From: Calothrix sp. NIES-2100 | GTDB lineage: Bacteria > Cyanobacteriota > Cyanobacteriia > Cyanobacteriales > Nostocaceae | Assembly: GCF_002368195.1 (NCBI RefSeq) | Contig: NZ_AP018178.1 | Coordinates: 1,305,738-1,369,737 of the forward strand | DNA length: 64,000 bases | Direction: 5' to 3' | Shown: positions 32,175 to 42,289 of the stretch, piece after piece | How positions within the stretch are numbered: the first letter of the stretch is position 1 | Layout of the letters: every line of letters starts with the position of its first letter | Position numbers and translations under genes: made by a program | Notes under the pieces: model-generated | What the model was told of the DNA's origin: nothing | What the model saw: the letters and a program-made list of their open reading frames with translations, nothing else | Database searches by the model: none

Positions 32175-33563
32175 TTAATTTGGTAACCCCACTTCTGCCC
32201 AAACAGCAGTGTATTGAGAAGAAGATGTTGGATCGGTAAAATAATCTAAGTTAAGAATAATTATTTTCTCTTCCTTTGCCAGTGTACTTATCTTTTCTGC
32301 TAATTTATAATCAGGTTTTTGTGGTTTATTTTTCCTGACGTTTACTCCGTTAATTACCGTCACTTGCGTACCAACTTTAGGGACAACAGAGGGATAAATA
32401 GTAACAGGTTGAGATGTTTGAATCAGGGGTTCTCCAATTGTGGCAGTACCTAAAGTATTATTGACAGCACCAAGCCTAATCCAACCACGAGATAAAGGCT
32501 GATTTGCTTGAGTTGATTGATTTTGAGCAATAAACCAATTAGTGATAGGAAGAGCGATCGCAGTCACACCAATTAAACCACAAACCATCAAAATAACTAG
32601 AAATATTCCCTTTTTTCCATTGTCTGGATTTGGAGATTGATGAGAGAAGCCTGGGCTAACAGAAACTGTATGTTGAGTTGGTGCTACTGGCGTATTAATT
32701 AATGGTGGAGGGTTATAAGTTTGTGTGGGTGGAAAGGTATTTGCCCCCATTTGCAAGGCTTGTAGCATTTCTCTGGCGCTGGGGAAGCGATCGCGCGGAT
32801 GATAGGCGATGGCGCGATCAATGACGCCTGCAAATGTCGGACTTACATTTAAAGCATGTTGTGACCAAATAATTTCGCCTGTGCGGGGATCTGTTTCTAG
32901 TTGTGGCGGTTGTATCCCCGTCAGCAAATAAATTGCTGTCATTCCTAAACTATATATATCACTGGAAAACACTGGTCTACCCATTGCTTGCTCACTGGGC
33001 ATATAACCTGGTGTACCAATGACAATTGAACTGGTAGGATTGCCTTGGGAATTAAATACCGTTCCCATTGTTTCCCGCACTGCACCAAAATCTATGAGTA
33101 CGGGTTTTTGGTCGCGATCGCGCAGGATAATATTATCTGGTTTAATATCGCGGTGAATAATCCGCTTTAAGTGAATATACTCTAGAACTGGTAACAAATT
33201 TACTAATATTTCCCGCACAGCACTTTCACTAAATAGTCCTTGCTGTTGCATTTTTGCTGTGAGAGTTTGTCCCTCAATCAACTCCTGAACTACATAAAAT
33301 TGCCCTTCTGACTGAAAATAAGCATATAACGAGGGTATTTGGTCAGTAGCGCCGCCCAAATCTTCTAAAATCGCCGCTTCTCTTTGAAACCGTTCTTGTA
33401 CCAGTTGGTAAATCTGCGGGTTGTTTTGAATCGGTTTGAGTTGTTTAATCACACAGCGACGCTTAGAGGGCATTTGGGTATCTTCTGCTAAGAAAGTCTC
33501 ACCAAATCCACCGCCCCCCAAAGTCTGAATCACTTGATAACGATTGTTCAGCAGCGTTTGCAT
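32175..33563 (-). CDS. Serine/threonine protein kinase 3 (Hanks type)
   Basis: A 462-residue kinase with the same N-terminal 280 residues as kinase 2 apart from a few changes (for example HLKRIIHRD against HTKRIIHRD). The motifs LGGGGFGETF, VIKQL, HRDIKPDN and DFGAV are intact. A helix (GIFLVILMVCGLIGVTAIALPIT) leads to a C-terminal domain (about 365-462) containing VGTQVTVINGVNVRKNKP, which resembles bacterial SH3-like cell-wall domains. Different sensor modules on the same kinase body suggest different external signals to shared targets. Confidence 0.9.
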   Translation of the reverse strand: MQTLLNNRYQVIQTLGGGGFGETFLAEDTQMPSKRRCVIKQLKPIQNNPQIYQLVQERFQREAAILEDLGGATDQIPSLYAYFQSEGQFYVVQELIEGQTLTAKMQQQGLFSESAVREILVNLLPVLEYIHLKRIIHRDIKPDNIILRDRDQKPVLIDFGAVRETMGTVFNSQGNPTSSIVIGTPGYMPSEQAMGRPVFSSDIYSLGMTAIYLLTGIQPPQLETDPRTGEIIWSQHALNVSPTFAGVIDRAIAYHPRDRFPSAREMLQALQMGANTFPPTQTYNPPPLINTPVAPTQHTVSVSPGFSHQSPNPDNGKKGIFLVILMVCGLIGVTAIALPITNWFIAQNQSTQANQPLSRGWIRLGAVNNTLGTATIGEPLIQTSQPVTIYPSVVPKVGTQVTVINGVNVRKNKPQKPDYKLAEKISTLAKEEKIIILNLDYFTDPTSSSQYTAVWAEVGLPN

Positions 33564-33668
33564 AAATTGGCATCGTTAATAACCAGGATAATCCTCAATA
33601 TATTTTACTTTGTATGCTGTCGTAAACTGAAGAGTAAAAAATCTAGATATCCTCTTATTTTCAATTAT

Positions 33669-34466
33669 TTATTGCTGATTTTTAGCATTAGCAAATATTG
33701 CGGCTGCGTTTGCTGAACCTACATATCGCCAGTGCCAAGGTTCAAAACTTACTCCTTGCTTATTGTTGCGAGTAAAAGACAGTTCAAAGCCAAATTCTTG
33801 AGCATGTTTAGTCAACCAACGATAAGCATCAGTATTTTCAAATGCTAAAGTAATATCCTTTTTAGGAGATTTACCATCTGTTAAATCTAAAGCAAAGCCT
33901 GTATGGTGTTCACTGTATCCAGCAGGGGCACTAATTTTTGCTGCTTCTTTCTCAGAACCCCGGCGCTTAATTTGGTCTTGAAATAATTTTTGTTGTTGTT
34001 CAATAGTCCGGAATCCAGAAACCGGAATAATCCAAATTCCTACTTCTCTGGCTGCATAAGTCATTTTCATAAATGCTTGCACAGCTTCAGTATTCAAATA
34101 CTCAAAGCGTTGATCTGCACCACTAGCATAGCTACCAATCAACATCATTTGATTGCGTTCGGCTTGTGCGTAAGGAAAATGCCCATAAGCAAGCTGATTA
34201 GATGTTGTTGTTTTTTTAACTTGTGTGGTTCTTGTTATTTCTATTGGTGTAGTATTAGTCGGAATAGCAGTTGGTAGGGCTGCGGTATCTAAGCTTGGTT
34301 GCGCAGAAACTGTAGTTGTTGCCGTTGGCGAATTTTTAGCTTGAACAGGTACGTTTGAGGTAGAAAATCGCATCATTAAGATACCGCTAATGATGACACT
34401 TAGTGCCACAACTGTCGCAATTAGTAAGATTCTGGCAAGATAAGGTAGTTTTGAGAACAATCTCAT
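33669..34466 (-). CDS. D-alanyl-D-alanine carboxypeptidase (VanY/M15B type)
   Basis: A 265-residue membrane-anchored zinc peptidase. One N-terminal helix (ILLIATVVALSVIISGILMM) is followed by a Thr/Pro linker and the M15 domain: SGFRTIEQQQKLFQDQIKRRG, the zinc-site SEHHTGFALDLTD (His and Asp ligands) and the final FEPWHWRYVG with catalytic Glu and His ligand. It trims the last D-Ala from peptidoglycan stem peptides in the periplasm. Only 2 bp separate it from kinase 4 upstream, so the two are co-transcribed and perhaps linked in function (wall sensing and wall editing). Confidence 0.9.
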   Translation of the reverse strand: MRLFSKLPYLARILLIATVVALSVIISGILMMRFSTSNVPVQAKNSPTATTTVSAQPSLDTAALPTAIPTNTTPIEITRTTQVKKTTTSNQLAYGHFPYAQAERNQMMLIGSYASGADQRFEYLNTEAVQAFMKMTYAAREVGIWIIPVSGFRTIEQQQKLFQDQIKRRGSEKEAAKISAPAGYSEHHTGFALDLTDGKSPKKDITLAFENTDAYRWLTKHAQEFGFELSFTRNNKQGVSFEPWHWRYVGSANAAAIFANAKNQQ

Positions 34467-34468
34467 AA

Positions 34469-36166
34469 TTATTTGCTAATTATTTCAGTAGAGGCTATTT
34501 TCCAACGTTGGTCTACAAGCTGCAAATTATAGCGCACTGTTCTGGTTTTAAAGTCAGTTTCTTTAGGCAGAATGTTGCCATTTCTGTCCAGAAGTTTACG
34601 GTCTTCGGTAACTTTTACTTGAATCATTGCTTGGTTACCATTGACATAAAAATCGTCTACGCCATCAATTTGTTGTAAACCATATTTGTAAGAATGACCG
34701 TCAGTTTTGAGAGAGTTGATAGAACCATCATAGCCAGCAACGTCGGCGTATTGTTTACCAGTAGTTAACTCAGCGGCTGGACTAGAATCATAGGGCGGCG
34801 CAAACATGACTTTCTTTGCTTGTAACCAATTATTAATTAAATTTTTTGCTCCTGCTTCTGTCAGTGTCGCTGATGCTACAGGTTTGTCTGTGCGGGTTGT
34901 ATTATTATTGATAGGTATGCTTGATTGTTCTGTGTTAGGTGTTGAAGGGTAATTTGTTTGGGGATTAGAATTAGACGAGTTTGAATCGATTGATTTAGAT
35001 GTTGTGGGCGGTAATGTTTGTTGATTATTAATAGTAGGTGAAGGCGATGCGGCTATGGTGTTTGATGGCTGTGGTTGATTAGATAATTGTCCTCTGACTA
35101 ACCATACACCACCGACAACTAATGAGCCGATCGCACCGCCAATAATTACCCCTTGTTGCCAAGTTGCTAATCCTTTCGGCGATGGCGTTGGATTTGCAGA
35201 TGGGGAGGATATCTGCGGCTGGTATGGCGGTGGTGCAGCTGCAACTGTTGGCGTTGGGACATAGCCTGCTGTTACTGGTGTGGTAATTACAGTTGGCGCA
35301 GAAATTGGTACAGTCGGTGCAGAAATTGGTACAGTCGGTGCAATTGGTGTCTGCAATGCTGCTAACATATCTTTAGCTGTGGGATAGCGATCGCGTGCTG
35401 ATTGTTGAATGGCTTTATCCAAAATAGCTGCAAAATCGGGGCTAATGTTAAAAGCCAAATGTCGCCAGAGAATATCACCTGTCCCCGGATCTGTGGGGAT
35501 TTCTGCGGGTAATTTCCCTGTGAGTAAATAAATCGCTGTCAGTCCTAAACTATATATATCACTAGAAAATACTGGTCTGCCTACCGATTGTTCCATTGGC
35601 ATAAATCCCGGGGTACCAATGACAATTGACTGGTTGGAGTTGCCAGAAGCAGTAATAATTGTACCCATTGAGACTTTGACTGCGCCGAAATCAATTAATA
35701 CAGGCTTGCCATCAAAGAAACGCAAAATTATATTATCTGGTTTGATATCTCGATGTACTATACGCTTGCTATGAATAAATTCTAAAACTGGTAAAATATC
35801 AATTAAAATTCCCTTAACTGCGCTTTCACTCAATACACCTTGCTGTTGCATTTTTTGACTCAAGGTGTGACCTTCAATATATTCTTGTACTAAATAAAAC
35901 TGCCCTTCTTCTATAAAATAGGCATACAATTTCGGGATTTGATTGCTGCGATCGCCTAGTTCTTCTAAAATTGCTGCTTCCTGCTGAAACCGTTGTTGTA
36001 TTAATTGGTAAACCTGGGGATTATTCGCCACAGGTTTGAGTTGTTTAATCACACAACGACGGCTTGAGGGCATTTGGGTATCTTCTGCTAAAAAAGTTTC
36101 CCCAAACCCACCACTTCCAAGTACGCGCAAAACCTTATAACGATTATTTAATATTGTCAAGGTCAT
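34469..36166 (-). CDS. Serine/threonine protein kinase 4 with ARC6 IMS-like domain
   Basis: A 565-residue kinase (LGSGGFGETF, VIKQL, HRDIKPDN, DFGAV). After the kinase come repeats of APTVPIS, a helix (GVIIGGAIGSLVVGGVWLV, about 338-356), a Ser/Asn/Thr-rich linker and a C-terminal domain (about 435-565) with LTEAGAKNLINNWLQAKK and YNLQLVDQRWKIASTEI, which I recognise as the DUF4101/ARC6-IMS type. That domain occurs in the cyanobacterial division protein Ftn2/ARC6. Forms an operon with the VanY gene; divergent from the FHA-ABC exporter gene. Confidence 0.9.
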   Translation of the reverse strand: MTLTILNNRYKVLRVLGSGGFGETFLAEDTQMPSSRRCVIKQLKPVANNPQVYQLIQQRFQQEAAILEELGDRSNQIPKLYAYFIEEGQFYLVQEYIEGHTLSQKMQQQGVLSESAVKGILIDILPVLEFIHSKRIVHRDIKPDNIILRFFDGKPVLIDFGAVKVSMGTIITASGNSNQSIVIGTPGFMPMEQSVGRPVFSSDIYSLGLTAIYLLTGKLPAEIPTDPGTGDILWRHLAFNISPDFAAILDKAIQQSARDRYPTAKDMLAALQTPIAPTVPISAPTVPISAPTVITTPVTAGYVPTPTVAAAPPPYQPQISSPSANPTPSPKGLATWQQGVIIGGAIGSLVVGGVWLVRGQLSNQPQPSNTIAASPSPTINNQQTLPPTTSKSIDSNSSNSNPQTNYPSTPNTEQSSIPINNNTTRTDKPVASATLTEAGAKNLINNWLQAKKVMFAPPYDSSPAAELTTGKQYADVAGYDGSINSLKTDGHSYKYGLQQIDGVDDFYVNGNQAMIQVKVTEDRKLLDRNGNILPKETDFKTRTVRYNLQLVDQRWKIASTEIISK

Positions 36167-36574
36167 CAGATAACACTCCTATTTAAAAAGCTCACGCCAA
36201 GCCGCAAAGAAAATCTCTATATTTTCTGGCTTTGATGCCATGCCCGATATTGTAACTTCATAGTTTCTTCATCTAATTTGTATTTCGCTGTCCAATATCA
36301 TAAACTCTTAATACCGCGAATAAATTTAATTTCTTCGGAAAAAATTAAATTTTGATAAGTCAACTGAAGCATGAAGGATGAGATATGCAGTATGCAGGAT
36401 AAAATTAACCCTCCTATCAAGCAAAAAAGCGGAGATAAGGCTTTCTTACACCTGAATTTTTCCAGACTGCAATGCAGCATGAATCAGGGCGAAATCATCT
36501 TTTGCAGCCACAGACTTGTACCAATTCCTCATTTCTTTCTTTATCCTTCATCCTTCATCCTTTAATAGCGATTT
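36167..36574. other. Divergent promoter region, kinase 4 / FHA-ABC exporter
   Basis: No gene. AT-rich, with repeated GATGAAGGATGA/CATCCTTCATCC words at 36369-36382 and 36543-36560 that are inverse to each other. Promoters of both flanking genes should be here. Confidence 0.45.
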
Positions 36575-38932
36575 ATGGTACAGCCACCTTCACAAAGTCG
36601 GACTGTTTTTAGCGCAAATCCCTTTTTAGAATTAAACAATCAAGGCGAGATTATCTATTTTGAACTCAAAAAACCACAGCATATTTTGGGACGAGATCCC
36701 AGTATGTGCGATTTACTGGTTCCGCAACATTGGGAAGTGGTTTCCCGTTGTCAAGCGGTGTTACGCCAGGATGGTGCAGAGTACCGCATTCATGACGGTG
36801 ACGCGCAAAAACCAAGTAGCAATAAGCTATATGTCAATCATTCCCTGATCACTCCTAAAGAAGGCTATTATTTAACTCATGGACTGGAAATTCAAATTGC
36901 CCAAAACCCAAATCAACTGATTCAAATTAAATATTGCAATCCCTCCAACGCACATTCGGTAACTACACCAGCAATCCGGGCGATTTCGTTAAAACAACGA
37001 TCAATTTTACTTGGACGCGATCCGCAAGCTAATTTACAGTTAGATGCACCGACAGTTTCCCGCCGTCATGCGACGATTGACACTGATGGGCAAGGACGCT
37101 ACATTTTGCGGGACTATAGCACTAATGGGGTGTTTATTGACGGTAAACAAGTCATGGGGACAGCTGTACTGTCAAATGGTGCGAAAATCCGCATCGGGCC
37201 GTTTACTTTAGTGGTACGCGATGATAATTTAGAAATTCTCGATCAAGGCGATCGCATTCGTCTAGATGCACAGAATTTACTTTTAGAAACTAAAGGTAAG
37301 CGCCGACTAGATGATTTATCTTTTGCGATTGAACCGAGACAGTTTGTCGCTTTGGTTGGGGGGAGTGGTGCGGGTAAGTCTACTTTAATGCGGACGCTGT
37401 TAGGAATTGAGAAAATCACCAAAGGTGTTGTGCTTCTCAACGGTGAAGATTTACAAAAAAACTTCAATTTATACCGCACCCAAATTGGTTATGTCCCCCA
37501 AGATGATGTAATTCACCGGGAATTGACAGTTGCAGAGGTACTCACCTATGCAGCCAAATTACGCTTACCGCCGGATATTAATCTGCAACCATTGGTAGAA
37601 CAGGCGTTAGCAGCTATTAAAATGACTCATCGCCGTCATGCTTTAGTTAGTGATCTCAGCGGTGGACAACGTAAACGAGTTAGCATTGGCGTAGAATTAC
37701 TCGCCGATCCGAAATTGTTCTTTTTAGATGAACCCACCTCCGGACTCGATCCTGGCTTGGATAAACAGATGATGCAGCTATTAAAGGATTTAGCCCATCA
37801 AGGGGGAAGAACAATTATTTTAGTCACCCATGCGACAGCGAATATTACCGAATGCGATCGCATTGTCTTTCTCGGTTTGGGTGGTAGACTATGCTATTTT
37901 GGTACACCCCAAGAAGCTTTGAAATTTTTCGGCGTCAGTGATTTTGCAGATATCTATATTAAACTCGAACAAGAGCAAGCAGTTCTTGATTATGCACTGC
38001 TATTTCAGCAATCTCCCTTTTATCAACGTTACATTGGCAATCAAATAAATACCGTCACCCCACAGTTAACAAAGTCTTTTGCACCGACACGGAAAAAAGT
38101 TTCCTTTTGGCAACAGTGGTTTTTATTAACACAACGGTACTGGCAATTAATTTTACGCGATCGCGTCAATCTTCTCCTCTCACTGTTAACAGCGCCCATC
38201 GGGATTAGCCTGATCACCTTAGCCATCAAAGATAAAACACCCTTTGTTTTAGGTACACAACCAGATCCCACACTCGCACCCTTAGCTTTGCAAGTATTGT
38301 TTGTGTTTACTTGTGCAGCATTGTGGGTAGGACTTTCTAGTTCTGTACAAGAAATTGTCAAAGAAGGAGCAATTTACTTAAGAGAACGCTTAGTTAATTT
38401 GGGATTATTAGCTTATCTTGGCTCGAAAGTAACAGTACTATCAATTTTAGCGATCGCCCAAACTTTGTTGATGGTTGCAGTCATTCTCATCGGCTTTAAA
38501 TCTCCCCATCCCGAATTAATTCCTTGGCCTGTGGGATTAGCAATTACAACATTTCTCACATTATTAGCTAGTTTTAGCTTGGGTTTATTGGTCTCTACAA
38601 CTGTGAAAAATAGTAGCCAAGCGAATAGTACTTTACCATTACTCTTGTTACCACAAATTATTTTCTCTGGAGTTTTATTTAAGACAAATGAAGGTGTAAA
38701 TCAATTTTTATCATGGTTGATGTTAAGTCGGTGGTCTGTAGGAGCTTATGGTTCTTTAGTAGATGTTAATAGCTTATTACCTGATAGCGCTACAGTTCCC
38801 CAACCATTTGAACGGACAGTGTATACAGCAACATGGGGAAATTTAAATTTAAATTGGGGAATTTTATTGTTACATACAGCAATTTATTTAATTATTACTT
38901 TTTGGTTGCAAAAGCGGAAAGATATTTTTTAA
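36575..38932 (+). CDS. ABC exporter with two N-terminal FHA domains (ABCG-like half transporter)
   Basis: A 785-residue fusion. FHA domain 1 spans about residues 30-115 (HILGRDPSMCDLLV ... VSRCQAVLR) and FHA domain 2 about 140-215 (ILLGRDPQANLQLDAPTVSRRHATI ... LRDYSTNGVFIDG). An ABC ATPase follows, with Walker A GGSGAGKST (262-270), signature LSGGQRKRVSIG and Walker B LFFLDEPTSGLD, then six membrane helices of the ABC-2 type (about 520-785). FHA domains bind phosphothreonine, so kinase control is likely; four serine/threonine kinases lie within 12 kb upstream. The exported substrate is unknown. Confidence 0.93.
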   Translation: MVQPPSQSRTVFSANPFLELNNQGEIIYFELKKPQHILGRDPSMCDLLVPQHWEVVSRCQAVLRQDGAEYRIHDGDAQKPSSNKLYVNHSLITPKEGYYLTHGLEIQIAQNPNQLIQIKYCNPSNAHSVTTPAIRAISLKQRSILLGRDPQANLQLDAPTVSRRHATIDTDGQGRYILRDYSTNGVFIDGKQVMGTAVLSNGAKIRIGPFTLVVRDDNLEILDQGDRIRLDAQNLLLETKGKRRLDDLSFAIEPRQFVALVGGSGAGKSTLMRTLLGIEKITKGVVLLNGEDLQKNFNLYRTQIGYVPQDDVIHRELTVAEVLTYAAKLRLPPDINLQPLVEQALAAIKMTHRRHALVSDLSGGQRKRVSIGVELLADPKLFFLDEPTSGLDPGLDKQMMQLLKDLAHQGGRTIILVTHATANITECDRIVFLGLGGRLCYFGTPQEALKFFGVSDFADIYIKLEQEQAVLDYALLFQQSPFYQRYIGNQINTVTPQLTKSFAPTRKKVSFWQQWFLLTQRYWQLILRDRVNLLLSLLTAPIGISLITLAIKDKTPFVLGTQPDPTLAPLALQVLFVFTCAALWVGLSSSVQEIVKEGAIYLRERLVNLGLLAYLGSKVTVLSILAIAQTLLMVAVILIGFKSPHPELIPWPVGLAITTFLTLLASFSLGLLVSTTVKNSSQANSTLPLLLLPQIIFSGVLFKTNEGVNQFLSWLMLSRWSVGAYGSLVDVNSLLPDSATVPQPFERTVYTATWGNLNLNWGILLLHTAIYLIITFWLQKRKDIF

Positions 38933-39694
38933 TTGTTAATGAGCATTGGGCACTTGTACTGAGCGAAGTCGAAGTAAGTAGCTCAACATAATTAAACGTC
39001 AAATGTCATTACGAGCGAAACGCAGTGTAGCGAAGTAATCGCCAGGAATCTATTTTACGTTTTTCAAAGTTGACCTACTTATTGGGCATTGGACATGGGG
39101 CATTTGTCCCCCTTGTCCCCCTTCCCTTGTCCCCACTGCCCCCCTTGGGAAGCAGCAGGGCTGTTTCGTTCCCTAAAATGGTTAAAATTGCCAGAGTCAA
39201 ACGCACAATTTCGGGGAAAAATTTTTGCGCCTTAAGCCATAAATACGTTATTTTTCTTTGCGCCTACCCTTCGGGAAGCCGCTTTGCGTCTATGCGCCTT
39301 TGCCTGAGATTATCCTCGATATATTACAAAATAAACTTTTTTTGGACTAAATTAATATCTAGTATATAAAAAAACAAATAAATTATATTATTTATCAGTA
39401 TAAATATGTATGTCTTTTTAGGTTAATTTGGATGTTTGCAAGCAGTTTAGTAGATTGTGTTCAGATACCCCAATATACTTTCCTAAGAACTGCTGTATCT
39501 TTTGCATATTGGATATTGGATTCCGCACCATAGTAATAGCTAATCTTTGTTGTAAAATCTACCCTTGCTGACAGAAAATCTGTTTTATAATCTGCAAAGA
39601 CTGGGATAATATTCCATTTACCTGTAGCGGATAACAGACATCTCTATCAAAAGCTTTACGTAGGCTGGAATGCAATCATATTGAGGAATGCACT
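38933..39694. other. Intergenic region with repeats before the sucrose-phosphate synthase gene
   Basis: Contains a MITE-like element (38975-39081), a heptamer/C-run array (39083-39140), repeat wording around TTTGCGTCTATGCGCC (39285-39305), and then about 350 bp of AT-rich DNA that should carry the promoter of the downstream gene. No gene seen. Confidence 0.5.
38975..39081. repeat. MITE-like element with TAAGTAG(G/C)TCAAC ends, copy 2
   Basis: Left end TAAGTAGCTCAAC (38975-38987), right end GTTGACCTACTTA (39069-39081), one mismatch. The interior begins CGTCAAATGTCATTACG and ends TTTTACGTTTTTCAAA, parallel to copy 1 at 14139-14340 but 107 bp long instead of 202. Confidence 0.65.
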
Positions 39695-41950
39695 ATGTCA
39701 AATAGCTCAGGGTTGTATATTTTACTAGTCAGCGTTCATGGGTTAATTCGGGGTCAAAATTTAGAATTAGGACGAGATGCTGATACAGGCGGACAAACGA
39801 AATATGTGCTAGAACTCGCTCAAGCCTTAGCGAAAAACCCTCAAGTAGAACGTGTAGATCTAGTCACCCGTTTAGTTAACGATCCAAAAGTTAGTTCTGA
39901 CTACGCCAAACCTGTAGAAGTTCTTTGTGACAAAGCGCAAATTATTCGCCTTAACTGCGGCCCCCGTCGCTATCTCCGCAAAGAAGTTCTTTGGCCGCAT
40001 TTGGATAACTTTGCTGATGAGTTACTCAAACACCTGCGACAAATTGCCAAATTACCCAATGTGATTCATACCCATTATGCAGATGCAGGTTATGTGGGTT
40101 GTCGGGTGGCTGGTTGGTTAGGTATCCCGCTTGTACATACCGGTCACTCCCTTGGACGTGTCAAACAACAACGATTGTTAGAACAGGGAAGCAAATCGGA
40201 AGTTATTGAAAATAATTTTCATCTTACTACTAGAATTGAAGCCGAAGAAACTACACTTGCTAGTGCCGCCTTAATTATTGCCAGTACTTATCAAGAAGTA
40301 TCGCAGCAATATCACATTTACGACCACTATCAGCCACAAAGAATGGTTGTAATTCCTCCTGGGGTAGTACTTGAACGCTTCTACCCAGTTGGGCAAAATT
40401 GGCAGGAACCGCCGATATATAAAGAGTTGCAACGCTTTCTCAAAGACTCGCAAAAGCCGATGATTATGGCGCTTTCCCGTCCGGAAATGCGCAAAAATGT
40501 CGCTACTCTGGTGAAAGCCTATGGCGAAGATCCACAGTTACGTCATCTGGCGAACCTAGTCCTGGTTTTAGGAAACCGAGATGATATTACAACGATGGAA
40601 TCGGGGCCGCGTCAGGTACTCACAGAAATCTTCCAGTTAATCGACCGCTATGACCTCTACGGTTACATCGCCTATCCCAAACATCACGGATCTGATGAAG
40701 TACCGGAACTCTATCGATTGCTGGCAAAAACGCGAGGAGTCTTTATCAATCCAGCATTGACTGAACCATTTGGTCTCACCTTAATCGAAGCTACAGCCTG
40801 CGGTGTGCCAATTATTGCCACATCAGATGGCGGGCCGAGAGATATCATAGCGGCTTGCGATAATGGTTTGTTAATCGATCCCCTAGATATTCAACAGATT
40901 CAGGATGCTCTGCGCAAAGCACTGACCGATACTGAACAATGGCAACTTTGGTCTACGAATGGTTTAAGTAGAGTCCGAGAAAATTTCTCTTGGGAAACCC
41001 ATGTAGAACGCTACCTCGAATACGTGCGTCAACTACCGCAACGACGAGTCCAATCTTTGCTGAGTCCATTGCGACAAGGGCCAGCCAGCAACCTAACTGA
41101 TTGGAACATACCCGAAAAAAATCGCTTACCAACAGCAGATCGCTTCCTGGTGTGCGAAATTGATAATACCCTGTTAGGTGACCCAGATGCACTGCAACAA
41201 TTAATCGATCGCTTAAATAATCAAGGTCACACCACTGGAGTCGGAATTGCTACCGGACGCAACCTAGAAAATTCTTTACAGATGTTGGAAGAATATCGGT
41301 TTCCCATGCCCGATGTGCTAATTGTATCTACGGGTACTGAAATTTACTATGGTTCTCAGGTCATTGCAGATATCAACTGGCAAAGACACATCAGCTATCG
41401 TTGGCAACCAGACGCAGTACGCCAAGCAATGACAGAACTACCAGGAGTGATGCTACAACCTCCAGAAAATCAAGGTAAGTTCAAAATTAGTTACTTTATT
41501 GATGAAGAACAATCTGTGAGTTATCGGGAAATCATGCGTCATTTGCGACAGCATCGGCTTCATGTTAAAGGTATCTATAGTCACAATATGTATCTTGACC
41601 TAGTACCAATCCGAGCTTCTAAAGGAGATGCTATTCGTTATTGTGCTTTAAAGTGGGGATTGCCAATCAAACGGTTTTTAGTTGCAGGTGCATCGGGTAA
41701 TGATGAATCAATGCTAGCTGGTAATACCCTAGCTGTGGTTGTGGGCAACTACAGCCCAGAATTAGAAAAGTTGCGTAGCTATCCACAAGTTTACTTTGCT
41801 CAAGGGCATTATGCTTGGGGCATTTTGGAAGCACTCGATCATTACGACTTTTTTGGCGCTTTATCTCAGACAGAACCTGAATTGAACGGACACGGGGATG
41901 CAGGAACGCAAAGGCGCGGTGAAGCAATTACAGGAGTTTTATCTTCTTGA
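39695..41950 (+). CDS. sps: Sucrose-phosphate synthase with phosphatase-like C-terminal domain
   Basis: A 751-residue two-domain enzyme. The GT4 glucosyltransferase part (residues about 5-465) has SVHGLIRGQNLELGRDADTGGQTKYV, HTHYADAGYVG, the GHSLGR segment and EPFGLTLIEA (UDP-glucose ribose-binding Glu). It joins UDP-glucose and fructose-6-phosphate to sucrose-6-phosphate. The C-terminal HAD part (about 485-730) reads CEIDNTLLGD where active sucrose-phosphatases have a DxDxT motif; the first Asp, the nucleophile, is Glu here, so this part is probably inactive, as reported for Synechocystis SPS. The last 20 residues are encoded by repeat-like DNA. Confidence 0.9.
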   Translation: MSNSSGLYILLVSVHGLIRGQNLELGRDADTGGQTKYVLELAQALAKNPQVERVDLVTRLVNDPKVSSDYAKPVEVLCDKAQIIRLNCGPRRYLRKEVLWPHLDNFADELLKHLRQIAKLPNVIHTHYADAGYVGCRVAGWLGIPLVHTGHSLGRVKQQRLLEQGSKSEVIENNFHLTTRIEAEETTLASAALIIASTYQEVSQQYHIYDHYQPQRMVVIPPGVVLERFYPVGQNWQEPPIYKELQRFLKDSQKPMIMALSRPEMRKNVATLVKAYGEDPQLRHLANLVLVLGNRDDITTMESGPRQVLTEIFQLIDRYDLYGYIAYPKHHGSDEVPELYRLLAKTRGVFINPALTEPFGLTLIEATACGVPIIATSDGGPRDIIAACDNGLLIDPLDIQQIQDALRKALTDTEQWQLWSTNGLSRVRENFSWETHVERYLEYVRQLPQRRVQSLLSPLRQGPASNLTDWNIPEKNRLPTADRFLVCEIDNTLLGDPDALQQLIDRLNNQGHTTGVGIATGRNLENSLQMLEEYRFPMPDVLIVSTGTEIYYGSQVIADINWQRHISYRWQPDAVRQAMTELPGVMLQPPENQGKFKISYFIDEEQSVSYREIMRHLRQHRLHVKGIYSHNMYLDLVPIRASKGDAIRYCALKWGLPIKRFLVAGASGNDESMLAGNTLAVVVGNYSPELEKLRSYPQVYFAQGHYAWGILEALDHYDFFGALSQTEPELNGHGDAGTQRRGEAITGVLSS

Positions 41951-42154
41951 ATCCCACTGTTGATTCTATGATGTGAAAGCTGCGATCGCGCGGCATATAG
42001 AGAACTTTGCACCAAATCATCAAGAACACCCACCAGCAAAGCCGCATCTCCATTCACCTAGTGAACGCGCTTCTCGATCGCCACGATGTACTTCGGGCAA
42101 AGCTTGGAGTCCAGATCATTGGCGATCGCATTTATCGCATTTGATGTAAAACAA

Positions 42155-42226
42155 TGGGCGATACTGGATTTGAACCAGTGACCCCATCCGTGTGAAGGAT
42201 GTGCGCTACCCCTGTGCTAATCGCCC
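42155..42226 (-). tRNA. trnV: tRNA-Val (CAC)
   Basis: A 72-nt cloverleaf on the minus strand: acceptor GGGCGAT pairs with ATCGCCC, discriminator A (42155). The anticodon stem CATCC/GGATG encloses the loop TTCACAC, giving anticodon CAC at 42194-42192. T arm ACTGG TTCAAAT CCAGT. The 3' CCA is not encoded. It reads GUG codons. Confidence 0.95.
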
Positions 42227-42289
42227 GTAATCCCCAATTATAACATATCTGCCTCTTCTTGAAGACTACTGAGAATAGTACCTCATTTT

